Under the pieces are notes generated by a model. It was given only the letters and a program-made list of their open reading frames with translations. It was not told the DNA's origin and searched no databases. From the NCBI GenBank assembly GCA_022829145.1, contig CM040760.1, positions 25,519,602 through 25,583,601 of the forward strand: a DNA stretch of 64,000 nucleotides. The letters are read 5' to 3'. Of this stretch, positions 36,201-48,200 are shown in pieces. Within the stretch, counting starts at the first letter, position 1. Each line of letters starts with the position of its first letter. The translations under genes and the position numbers were made by a program. The stretch comes from Albula goreensis. Lineage: Eukaryota; Chordata; Actinopteri; Albuliformes; Albulidae.

Positions 36201-39200
36201 ACAACAGCAACAAAGGAGGTGTTGACATCTCTATTCTTCTAATTTCTATTGTTTCTAATTTCTTATTTATTGTTTCTGTCAGGGCGCAGTATGAACTCAA
36301 GTGCAGACAGGGATGAGATGAACCAGAGTTTATTAAGAGGGGCAAATCCAAAAACAGAGTCAAAAACAGGCACAGGGTCAAACCAGAAGAGCACAGTGTC
36401 AGGGCCAAAAACAGAATCCAAAGCAGTAGTCGAAAACAGGCAAAGTTCGAACCAGGTAAACACAGCAATCAGGCAGAGACACAATCCAAAATCAGAAATC
36501 GGGGAAAACAGGCAAGAATCAAAACAGGCAGGTAGAACAGGAAAAGGCTCGTAGCGCAACTGATCACAGGGAATACAGAGACGAACTCGCACAGAACAAA
36601 CACAAGACAGGGTTTAAATGCATAGACTAACGAGCCAACGAGACACAGGTGCACAATAGGGCAGGTGAAACAAATGGGTAATCAACTGGGAAGGTAACAA
36701 GGAGGGCGGGGCAGACACAAGGGGAAATGAAAACAAAAGCACATGGACAGGGAACACAAAAACAAAAACACAGCATCAGACAGCATTACTGACAGTTTCT
36801 TTCATCGCAGCTTACAGGTACATACACCTGCGAGTGAATGACAGCACGTTGGCCTGTGGCGGTATTCCACAACATCCTGGATGTGCCTGCGTATAATGCA
36901 TATGAGGTGAGGATGGTGAGCAACCCAGCCTGGAATCAGGGGAAATGCTTCAAGAGAAGTCTCTTCCTGGAAGAGCTCGGGAAAGCTTTAGTGACACCGC
37001 TCATTCAGCAACAACAGCACCTTCCCCGCACTCCAGCCTCCTTTAGTCTGGTTAGGAGTGTACAAGCCCCAGCCATTGCCCCAGGCCCCCCCTCTCCCCC
37101 CATCAAAGATAGGGGCAAAAGAGAAAGAGATGCCAGCTCTGTGCCCCAAGAGACAATAAAACAAGTCTCACCTGCTACAAATGTGGTGCCTTTGTTTGCA
37201 AGGCACACTCCAACCTGATTGTCCAATGCCACTCCTGTGTGTGAACACATACACACACGCACACACGCACACACACACACCTGTTCATGTTGATTTTCTG
37301 AATATAGTCTCCATTTTGATAGTTATTATAGTTTTTTATGTTGACTTTTTGCATGTTTATTGGAGTTTTTCATTTTCATCACTAGTTGGACATCTTGTTT
37401 ACAGCATTAAAATGTGCTGAATAAAATTTGAAGATGTTTATGTTTGAATTATGTTTTTGTTTTAATGTAAGAACAGTTAAACCAGACCGGTCCAATTTGA
37501 CTGGGAACACCAAAGTAAGGGGGAAAAACGAACATAAAACAAGGACAGAGGAGGCAGAACAAGAATGTTCTCAATACAAGGGTTAAATAATAAGTCTGAT
37601 TGTTTGAATCCAAAGTTTCTTTGGATAAAAATGAGCTCCTTAAAATGACATGTCTTCTCCATGTTTGTGTACTATAAAGCCTGCACTGGAGCTGTACATG
37701 ATGAACATACAAATGATACCATTTGGACCAAGTGTTGTTGGTGGTAAAAATAAAATACACAAAAATAAAACATTGACAAAGATACACTGAATATCTTGCA
37801 ATGGCCTTTCATATTGTTAATTAGAATTATATCTGTCATATCAGCAACTCAATATATCGTCCAGCCCTAAGTTGGCATAAAATCCTGAAACAGAAACTCA
37901 TTTTTCACCTGTGCTTCCACTGTAGCCATGGAGACAGTATCACACTCACTCACCTGTACTCCACTCTGAGGGCAGCTGGCTGCTCCTGTGGCCTGCTGTA
38001 AACACACAGGTATTGCATTCATTATTTACAGCTTAATATATATATGTAACCCTACACTGACATTCAGGAAAGAAAGTGTGGAACAGTATTTAAGGATTTT
38101 GACTTGAAGCCAAAAAGGTTTAAAACCCTAGCCTGCACAGTGCTGTTGCAGTCTTAAGCCAGGTATATTTCTGTAACAGCTTCAGCAAAATGCCATTCTG
38201 TACAAACAGGTAAAATAAATAACTGTGTGTGTATGAATTATAATCTGGAGAAGGCACCAGAAAGAAGTAATGTTAATATGAACCATGGCAAGTTTTTCCT
38301 CAGCTTACCGAGAAAATCTGCTCCAAATGGACCGCCTATTAAAGTCATGAACAGAAATACATGTTATTTTTCCTCATAAATCCCAGAAGTGATTATCTCC
38401 AGGCCATATGCAATCAGCTTCAACTCAATGGCCATAGGCAATCAAATCAAAACATATCTTACACTGTCATAAATTTCTCTTTGAGCATGTTAAATTTGAT
38501 GAAACGTGTCCTGTTCAATGTGCTGTCCTCATTTAAGTTTGAGTTTTAAGGGAATTTAACTAAATTTGTTCTAAAACAGAATAACTGCTGGATTGAATCC
38601 AGCCCTTCATTATTTTTATTATTGTTATTATTATCATTAATATTATTATGAGTAGTAGTATTAGTCGTAGTAGGAGTAGTATTATTGTAAATGAGGTAAC
38701 GGTTTTGGTTATGTGCATACCTTTTATCTGGGCGCGGTGGTCTGTCTGGACAGTCACTGGCTTGTCCCCTACAGGTGCCCAAAAATCAGAACATGATCAA
38801 TGGGAAGAACATGGATGGGGCTCCCATGCTTACTCTCCAGCCAGATTTACATCCTTATTTTCTAAAAGGTGTAAAACCCTGATGTATGCTCATACTCTAG
38901 AGGCCTTTGTCATTGATGTAGCCAGCAAGATATTCAGCCACATAGCATTTAAAACATGCTTGCTAAAGTACACCCAACTGTAAAACTCGTTATTGTAACA
39001 ACTTATGTGACACCATGCACTGTACCTTTTGTCTGGGCGAGGTGGTCTGGATGGAAAATCATTGGGTTGCCTTCTGTGGATGGTGTAAAACAACACGACA
39101 TAAATGAAAAATACATTGCAGTTTTTTTTTGTGGGTGAGTGTGGTAAGAGGTTTTCATACACTTGTTGTTCAGGAATTCCTAACGTTACATATCACAAAA

Positions 39201-42200
39201 TCCCAGCTGAGGTATTGATTTGCTACAAAAATGAACTCAGCAGGCCTTTATTAGAGACAGGCTTCTGTTGGAGATGGGGTTTTATTCAATCTGACACAAC
39301 TGCACATCACACTGAAAGAATGGCCAAGCTGAATGCTGTACACTCTAAACACACAGGTATGACATGCACCCACCAAATCTCTAATATCTATGTCAAAGCA
39401 TACAAACAGGGCACAAAAAAACCACAGAAACTTCACAAATGCTTACCTGGAAAATCTACTCCATAGAGAGGCCCTGTTTATGAAATCATGAAGAACAAAT
39501 TATATATGATATGATTTACATCATGCCTCTGCTAGAATGCATCATTTTTGAGGTCGCTTTTTGATACCTTGAAGTAATTTATTAGTGGGGAGCATACCTT
39601 TTGTCTGGGCGTGGTGGTCTGCTTTGAAAGTCACCAGGAGGATCTCTGTGAATTTCATAGTGTGAGACATGGACAAAGAAAATAAGTTGCAGCATTGACA
39701 GTACAGACAGCTGCTGGGCCCTTGAGCAAGGCTATTTGCCCCACGTTGGCCCTGGGGGAATTGGCCCCTGGTTAGTCTGATCAGCTGTAGGTCGCTCAAT
39801 TGACTGTAATTTGAATTCATAATCACTTACCTGTGACCAACGTTTCCAAAATTCAGCCAGCTGGTTCTGTCCCCCTCAGGTCTCCTGCAAAAGGCCAGAC
39901 AACACACTTTACCCTCACATAAACAAGGGATCTAACTCAATAAATGACCAATTCTAAATCCATGAAACCAACAAAAATGATTTATAACATGCAACACTTC
40001 CATATAATCATGCTATTATTTTATTATTATCATATTATAACCATATTATACATTTCATTATACAGCATGAATGTTCAGGCATATGGTAAATGAATAAAAT
40101 TTTCTTGACATGATATACAGTGTGCAGCTGTGTTATAATAAGCCATTTCTGTAATGAATAATATCTACTTAATATATTAGCAAATAGAAGCAAAGATGCT
40201 TCGGCTTACATGGAAAATCTGTTCCATAGTGACCTCCTGCTTGAAAGACAGAAAGAGAAAGATTATTATTAGATTATGGGCAGCCTATTGCCTAGTGGCT
40301 AAGGCTAAGGTACATGACTGGGATCCCTGAGGTTGGTGGTTCAAGTCCCAGTCCAGCCACAGCAAGAACACCATTGCTGTTGGGCCCTTGAGCAAGGCCT
40401 TTAACCCCACATTGCCCCCAGGGGAGATTGGCCCTTGGTTAGTCTAATCAACTGTAAGTCACTTTGGATAAAAGCATCAGCTAAATGACAGTGTAGTGTA
40501 ATGTAATGTAATGTAATTATTCCAACAATGAAGTGACTTTGCAAACATCAGGCTTCCCCAGGCCCTTCCATTCAGTTTACAGCCCATTTATTACATTAAG
40601 TTACATGTAATAACATTTGGCTCAGCTGGTAGAGCACATGCCACACAAGGCCTTGGCCTTGCCACAACAGCCCAGGTTGAATCCGGCCTGGGCCCTTTGC
40701 TGCATGTCCTCTCCCCTCTCTCTCTCCTGCATTTCCTGTCTACCTCTCTACTGTAAGTGTCAAATAAAGTGGAGAAATCCCAAAAAAATATCTTTAAAAA
40801 AAAAAAAAAAAGTTACATGCATTAATATACTCACCTTTTTCCATCTGGCACCAGACTCCCCTGTCTGTCATCAGTGTGTTTCCTGTGGGTGTCAGAGGGA
40901 TGTATTTTGGTGAACGAGTTTCTAATACAGGAAATCAAATCGCTCCCACATTTACCAAGCTTTTCTTGATATATACAGATAATACAAACATAGGTAGGAT
41001 ATATGTGTAAATTATGACTAAAATATCATATGATGAAAAGCATAGTTTCACAATGTGGACAGTCCTGAGGTGAACCATGTTTAAATAAACTGTGTTGTGT
41101 GATGTAGGTAAATTTGCATGCCCTGGTAAATTCTCTCATTGGTGCTTGGAAAGCAAAATACTCCTTAGATATCTTTGCTTGGGGGTCAAAACAGAACCAT
41201 GTAATTCTTTTTGCTAAACTTTGCTGAGTGCACTTTTATTTCAGTGCAGCACTAAAGCTGTGAAAAAGCAAGACATTTTGAGAAGCTGACATCAATTAAA
41301 GCAGAGATGCTAACATTGGTGTATGGTAGCACTTCAATTATTTAGATTTGTTTCTTGATTCAAGGGGATTTTATTTGCAGAACCACATGAAAAATTACTT
41401 AAGTAGTTAAAAGACTTCAGTGATGTGCGTGTTGACCCTCTTCTCGATATTTGGCAGTCCAGATGTCCTCTTTTTGGGAAGTGAACTATCCTCCGGGTAT
41501 GATTTGTAAATTCCTAAAAATGCCCGGGATTTTGCTTTGCTCTTTCCATAGACTATATATAAACAATCTAATAAAAAGTAAAGGAATAAACTACTTGTTC
41601 CATGGCCCAGATCCAATCCGTGTATCTGTCGTGCAGAGCAGCGATGTTCGAGCTAGGGGGCGTGCTCAGCATTTCGCCAAAGGCAAGCTCTGTGTCACGC
41701 TCCGGAACACTATCATAGTGACGTAGTGCTCGTGAAAGGTCGTCTTGAAAGTAAACCGTTAACGTCTGAAACGTTAGACCAGCAGCCAAAGTTTTCGGCA
41801 AATTAATAAAACTAAAGACTTCAACTTGTTGTACCTTTGACAGCATCGCCTGTAAGTTGAACATGTTTCGTTAGAAATTAATTGTATAATTACTTGTAAT
41901 ATTTTATGTACAGACCGTGTATGTCATTTACATACTTCAGTTCTTAATTTCGCTAATCGCTAGCGTGATGCTAACCTGTGTTTTTCCGTACACAGTTTAG
42001 GTGTAGTTCATTTACAAAATGCATTTTAGTATGTACTATTCTTGTTAGTCAAATAACTTACGCTTTATCCATCTGATGTGCATTCGTTTGTGTAAAACCT
42101 GTTTGTATTTCTTTTCGCAGTTTTACTCCATCTCCAAATATTACAAATGTATTTAGCTTGGACACTAAATCTTGCCTCCCGTGCCGTTGTTTGAAAGGAG

Positions 42201-45200
42201 TTTGGCTGGATGTCAAACTGCAACCTCAGAATGGTGAGTGCGATTCAACAACAGGGAAGCTGAGAAATGATCATTTTACCTGCACCTGATAGCCCATACT
42301 ACCACACCCACAAAAAGGACCAAGACCACTGGGGATGCAACTGAGACTGGCAGAATGAAGGGAGCGAAGAAATTCTTCTTTCCTAAGCAGAGCGACAGCA
42401 CAGCAACGTCAACAGCTATCACAGTTCAGCAACACTCTCTTCTCTTCTGAGTTTAGCCATGGGGGAAATATTTCCTCCTTCCAGGGCTGAATTCTTCCAG
42501 TATGTTTCCTAACTAATAATACATTCATGTTTTGTTACTTGTTATAATTAGTTAATGATCATTATCCTTGCTGTTCACAAATACAAGAACACATTACATT
42601 TAATGAGTCATGAATTGATTACGAATGATTAAGAACGTACTCATTACTGGTTTGTATGTAGTTTTTGCAGGACCCAAAATGTTAAAAATAACCTTTTTCC
42701 TTAACTTTTAATTTACACGGGTTAGTTGGTTAATGACTGTACTGTAAAATCTGTAACATCTGGTAACATGAACAGATAAACAGGTTAATACATTACAAAC
42801 ACATTGGGCATGTTAGCCATTTATTTGTGTGAAAAAAAAAAATGTCAGGACATATATTACTCTGTTTGAAAATGAAAAGCATACCCTCCAAAGGATGCAT
42901 TTGCTTGTCTCCAATCAAATATTTAAGGACTCTAAAAATGATCTTGTAATGTACAGTCTGTTTTGACTGAATTTCTTACACCCTTAAAGAACGTAAGTGC
43001 ATTTGACTATATTTGGTACTTACTTTTTACATTGAGAGGAGCTGAACTCTCCTGCGTCTTTTTCCCCCAGAAGGTGGCGCTGCAGGTTAGTACGTCCTCA
43101 TAATTGTCCCCTGAGGGAGTGAACATCAGCGTGGAGGCGGTTTCCCACTCGCCGTTGTTTCCCTGCGTATTGTTGGTGGTGGTTTTTGCATCCTTGACAT
43201 TCCAGCTGAATGCTGGTGGGTGTGTGGGACAGGTGTGTTTGACTGAGCAGGTGACAAAGACCGTTGATCCTTCATCAATCTCCGCTGGAAGAGTGGTCAT
43301 TAGGGGTATGTTTGGAGAAGCTAAAAAAAATAAAGAAGTTACTCACAAAGGCACATATGAATATGAACAAACATTAACATACGTACATGTACATGCTCAC
43401 TCATTCACAAATACACATATGTACCTTCATACAAGCACGCAGCCACAGATACATACACAAACACAGATATGCAAATGCATATGTGAACATAGACACACAA
43501 ATACATGCACACAAAAATAATCACAAATACATGTACACACAAACACAGATATACAAATGCTGCATATTGACACACATGTACTCAAAGCCACACACAAATG
43601 TGTATGCACTCAAAAACGGATACACACACTCAGACTTACACATTAGGGACCTACAGTCAAACATACCTTTCATAATAAGAAACACACAGCTGTTGTTGAA
43701 ACGGTATTCGTCATTCCCGTTCACTGCCCGGAAACAGAACGGGCCGTTGTCAAATGCCTTGACCTGGTCGATCTCCAGGGTGCAGTTTTGCTGGCTCACC
43801 ATGCCCAGCAGCTTGGTGCGCTCTTTGAAATGATCCTTGACTCTGCTCAGGGCGTTGTGGTAGACAAACCCACCGTCCCTCGCCACCCACATCCCACTGA
43901 GCGAAGCGATGAGCTCAGGCCTGTCCTCCTGGAGGAGGCAGGGGATGACCACGCAGGACCCCGTCAGCGCACTGATCCGGGGGGACACGTTAGCAGCCCA
44001 GACGTGAACGGTTTCTAGGACAGATATCAAACATGATTTGAACATAAGAACATATAGTGATGAAAACTGGTCATTCGACACAGCTAAGCTTTCAATTCAC
44101 CTACAGTATTTTCTGAGGATATTAACAGATTTTTTATTTAATAATTTAACTTCCTTTAGAAAAAGAGTCATTATTTTAATACATTTACATATTTAGCAGA
44201 CATTCTCATCCAGAGCAAATTGCACATCTTGCATCTTTACAAACTATTCATTTATACAGCTGGATATTTACTGAAGCTGAGGAACAGTACTCACTGTAAC
44301 CTCTGAGCTAAAAGCCCAGCTCCCTAACCATTATACTACACTGTAACCTCTGAGCCACAAGCCCAGCTCCCTAACCATTACACTACACTGTAACCTCTGA
44401 GCTACAAGCCCAGCTCCCTAACCATTACACTACACTGTAACCTCTGAGCTTCAAGCCCAGATCCCTAACCATTATACTACACTGTAACCTCTGAGCTGCA
44501 CGCCCAGCTCCTAACCATTACACTACACTGTAACCTCTGAGCTACACGCCCAGCTCCCTAACCATTACACTACACTGCCACGCCTTCACATATTGACTCT
44601 GTTAAAGGTATACTCACTGCTCATGGTTTCTCTGTCTGGTTCATCAATAGGCTTCTCAGATTCTGGAGGCTCGTACTCTGTGAGGTAAAGGCATGAACAG
44701 GTTTATATCAATTTATTTGTGTTCAGAGTACAATGAGGAAATAGTATACCAAACTCACTTTTCACATGTAAATTGACAGATTTCTTTAAGTTTTTCCCGT
44801 CAGGAAATTCAGCAGTGCAGGTCAGAGATTTGTCATTGTCATCCATAGATGCAATAAACATGACACTGGACACAGTTGTCCATGCTGTCGGGCTGGTCCT
44901 CACAGTGATGCTGGAGGCGTGCATGTCCTTGTAGTTCCAGGTGAGAATGGGCCGTTTCTTTGAACAGATGTGGGACACAGAGCAGGTGATGTTTTCCACC
45001 ACCCTCCAGGAACTGTTCTGGTGTGGGACCAATACTGATCTCCCCAGCAGGGCCTAAAGAGATTTGCAAGATACCAAGCAAAGTGATGCTCATGCATTAT
45101 TACAATGAAAATAATTGACTCAGAGCTAATGAAATGCACTTAGTCTCTTTAAGGCTGGCTAGGACCCAATCAAATAAACTTATCAATAAGGCTGTCTGGG

Positions 45201-48200
45201 AGCCAATCAAATGCAGTTGCTCTGTTTTAGGCTTGCTGGGATCCAATCAAATGCAGTTCCTCTCTTTCAGGCTGGCTGGGATCCAATCAAACTCCTTACA
45301 TTCTGGATGGATGGCAAGGCCTGCTTCAGCCTGCTTGCCCCCTGGATGTTTTACGCGACAAGTCACAGTTTGGTGGTCTTCCTCAATCACCCAAGTCTGC
45401 ACCAAAGTGGTTTTCCACTTGCCGTCCTGCACTTCGGTTTCAGTAGCCTTGCCTGTCCCAGGAAGGCCAACCAGACTAAGTGTTGGAGGCGCGGCTGGGC
45501 AGGTATGGTAAGCAGTGCACTGAACGCTGATTGTTTCTCCCACCCTAGGTATGTTGCTAATCACTATTTCTGGTTTATCCACTCTATCTGTAAGAAATGA
45601 AAAGAAGAAATGGGGGTTAAGAAGTCAATCTCCAGTTGTTGAGAGCGCTAAGCGCTCAGCTGAGAACACGGCCAGCTCAGAGTGTATGGAAGCTCAACTG
45701 ATTTTTTTTCCACTTGTTGCTATGGTTTGGTCAGTAAGATCGCTCATGAGATAGCTGGCTATGTATAATTAGCTATGCTAGGTTATATTCTTAATGTAAG
45801 GCAGATTGTGGTTATTAGAGGTCATAAGAAGGTACAAAGATGATAACTGTTATGAGACTGAATATTTTCTAGATAGTGAAGTAGCGGGTGGATATGGTAA
45901 GTATATCAGCTTACCAAGTATTGCTATGATACCATGGGTTACATTGTATATCATACTAGTGATAATTATACATAGCCAGATGGCATACAAGCGATCTGAC
46001 CAGCTAACTTGTCAATTAGGAAATTATCATGTTTGCCAGCTATTTTAAAATTGTTGAGTATGTTAATGAGGAAGCCACATATGACCATGTTTGGATGTAT
46101 GCATTGATATGATGTTAGCGTTAGACACAGGAATAGCTAGCCTATGTTGCTATCTATCGTTAATCAGTTAATCAATGCCTAGCCAGAAGCCAAAAAAGTC
46201 AAGCATTTTACTACAAAAAAAAGGTAACTATGGATGCATTTATTAGGCAAAAACAGAAGGAACAGCCTTGCACTGTATGTACTTCTTCAAAAATGTATTG
46301 CAACCTGGTTAACTATGTAAACATTTTTCAACTCAGCAACTGCAAAAAACAGGTTGCTTCTGTATACTCAGCACTGAAAATATGCTCAGCTCCTGATACT
46401 TTCACAGCGTATTTTTTGGGCAATGCTTAGTTCCTATTGAAAAGAATGGGAAAACTACGCTGGCTAAAAAAAAATCAGCTTTGGTGGACACAACCCCTTA
46501 GACTAATAACAGACTTCACCTAATTTCCTTTGATAAAGTCTTGCTGTTTAAGTGGAAGGCAAGGTTGTGCTGTGCAAATCAATGTAAAATATGGAAGAGG
46601 GATGGGCTTTTCTCACCAGTCACATGGAGCTGCACAGTCTTGTCCTGATAGTTTTGTCTGTGATAGGAGGAGATGGGATTGGGGTCCACCCAGGTGTATA
46701 GCCTCAGGCCACTGTGTTTGTCCTCGAGAGGAGAGATTTTCAGGCTGCAATTCCTATCACGTGCCAATTTGTACAGAGATGTTTTCCCCTTGAAAATGGG
46801 GATGACATCATCCTGTTCGCTCTCGTCATAGACCACAGGGTACTGTCCGGGTTCGTATTTGTACCATTTAACTCTAAGGTTGGAGGGGAGGTTATTGGAA
46901 TACTCGAATCTGCAGGGGATCACCAGACAGGAGCCCCTCAGGCCAGTGATGTAGCCTGGCATCAAGAAGCTCCATCCCAAGGAAAACATGCCCCCTTTAA
47001 ACACAAAATGGCAGCCAGTTAGACGCCATGGAAACATTCTGTGATTTTGGGAGCATGAATTTTCATTGTGTCATGCAGACCCTGTAGTTATTAGCCAGAC
47101 AGTTACCTCTGAATTCTTTTAATGAAACAGAAAATTGGGTTGTCTTCTCTTTCATCACTGCATTATCTATATAACTTTATAGATTGAAATGTAAATAAAT
47201 ACACCATGAAATATTCTGAAACACTTTGCATGAAATTGCATGAAAGCCTGAAATATGCACAGATATGTCAGACTGACTCAGTGTTAATGGTCCAGACTCA
47301 AGGTTCAATGGTCAGTATGGAGGACATTACTGTGAGTCTGCTGTCGTGATTATCTCAAAACCATGTAGTGTGGAAAACCTGACTCTCTTTTTGAAACTCA
47401 CTTTTCACCTGCAGAATGATTGTCCCAGTTTGAGTCTGGCCACTTGGAAACCGGGCTGTGCAGGTGAGGGGTCTCGAATGGTCGTCAGCTCCCGCCTTGA
47501 ATGTTAAAATGGACTGGGTTCGCCAGCTTCCTGTGCCCAGTTTGGTAGGTCCAGAGCTTTCAGTTCTCATGTTTCCATAACTCCAAGTCAGATGTGGATG
47601 ATCCTTTGGGCAGGTGTATGACACCGAGCAACTCACTCTTTTCTCAACACCCTCAAGGAACTCTTTGGATGTTGGACTCAAAGTGACCGGCATGAATGAA
47701 CCTAAGAGAGACAGAGGGTTAGTATTTGACTATGTGTGTTAAAGTTTGAGTGTGTGCACTGTAAATCCAAATGTTTAATTTCAGAACATATGCTAAAAAC
47801 GTCTCTGACGCACTTTCTAAATGTGTCCCAACATTTATCTTTTTAATTAGAACAAGTTGCACAAAACACATACACATGTTTATAGGACATGTGACATCTT
47901 TACAAAACTAACACCAGTGTGTAAAGACCTAAACCTAACCACACAAACACAGTAAATGTGTATGGAGGTACTCACATGCTGCCTTTACATTGGTATTTGC
48001 AGAAGCCTTCTGGCCTCCGGGATGCTGGACTGTACAGGAGATAGGTTGGTGCTCATTCTCCACAGTCCAAGACTGTTCCAAGGTGATCTTCCACCTGTCA
48101 TTCTCCATTGTGTTACTGATCTTGGGCATCCCATGCTGGGGTGAGAGGGTCAGAGTTGGGAGGCGATCTGGACATCTGTGGTACGTGCTGCACTTGACAG

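Larger units (their letters stand above)
34337..37582 (+). mobile_element. piggyBac DNA transposon (3.2 kb, decayed)
   Basis: Flanked by TTAA on both sides (34333-34336 and 37583-37586), the piggyBac target site. The ends are short inverted repeats: CCCTCCTATGATG at the left and, reading inward, CCCTTGTATTGAG at the right. A 25-bp subterminal inverted repeat (GGTGTTCCCGGTCAAAAGTG... at 34525-34549, complement at 37487-37511) supports the limits. It carries a transposase relic and a nested solo LTR. It sits in the intron between tail exons of Siglec-like gene B, in the opposite orientation to that gene. Confidence 0.92.
37954..40882 (-). other. Tail exon array of Siglec-like gene B
   Basis: At least nine short exons, all phase 2/2, encode the cytoplasmic tail. 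Three 48-nt exons (39645-39598, 39073-39026, 38768-38721) are clear duplicates encoding ...RPPRPDKR. Three 27-nt exons (40236-40210, 39473-39447, 38335-38309) encode (R)xSLWxRFS. The others are 48 nt (40882-40835), 54 nt (39884-39831) and 39 nt (37992-37954). Every exon has a usable AG acceptor and GT donor. PSRPPR and related versions fit the PxxxPR motif bound by CIN85/CD2AP SH3 domains, and PPRPDK fits a class II SH3 ligand. Because all are frame-neutral cassettes, any can be skipped without changing frame. Gene A has no such copies. Confidence 0.8.

Noticed and set aside
36225-36276. Intron within the piggyBac transposase near the third aspartate
   Set aside because: A pyrimidine-rich stretch ends in CGCAG beyond the LTR, but there is no convincing donor, and the element is decayed.
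36249-36654. Ser/Asn/Lys-rich frames on both strands
   Set aside because: They lie in the solo LTR and come from its repeated AAAACAGG-type composition.
43387-43640. Tyr/His/Thr-rich frames
   Set aside because: They come from a degenerate ACACA-rich intronic tract between V3 and the following C2 exon of gene B.
44181-44287. Extra Siglec exon between linker and V3 in gene B
   Set aside because: The sequence matches a SINE body and leads directly into the minisatellite; there are no paired splice sites.
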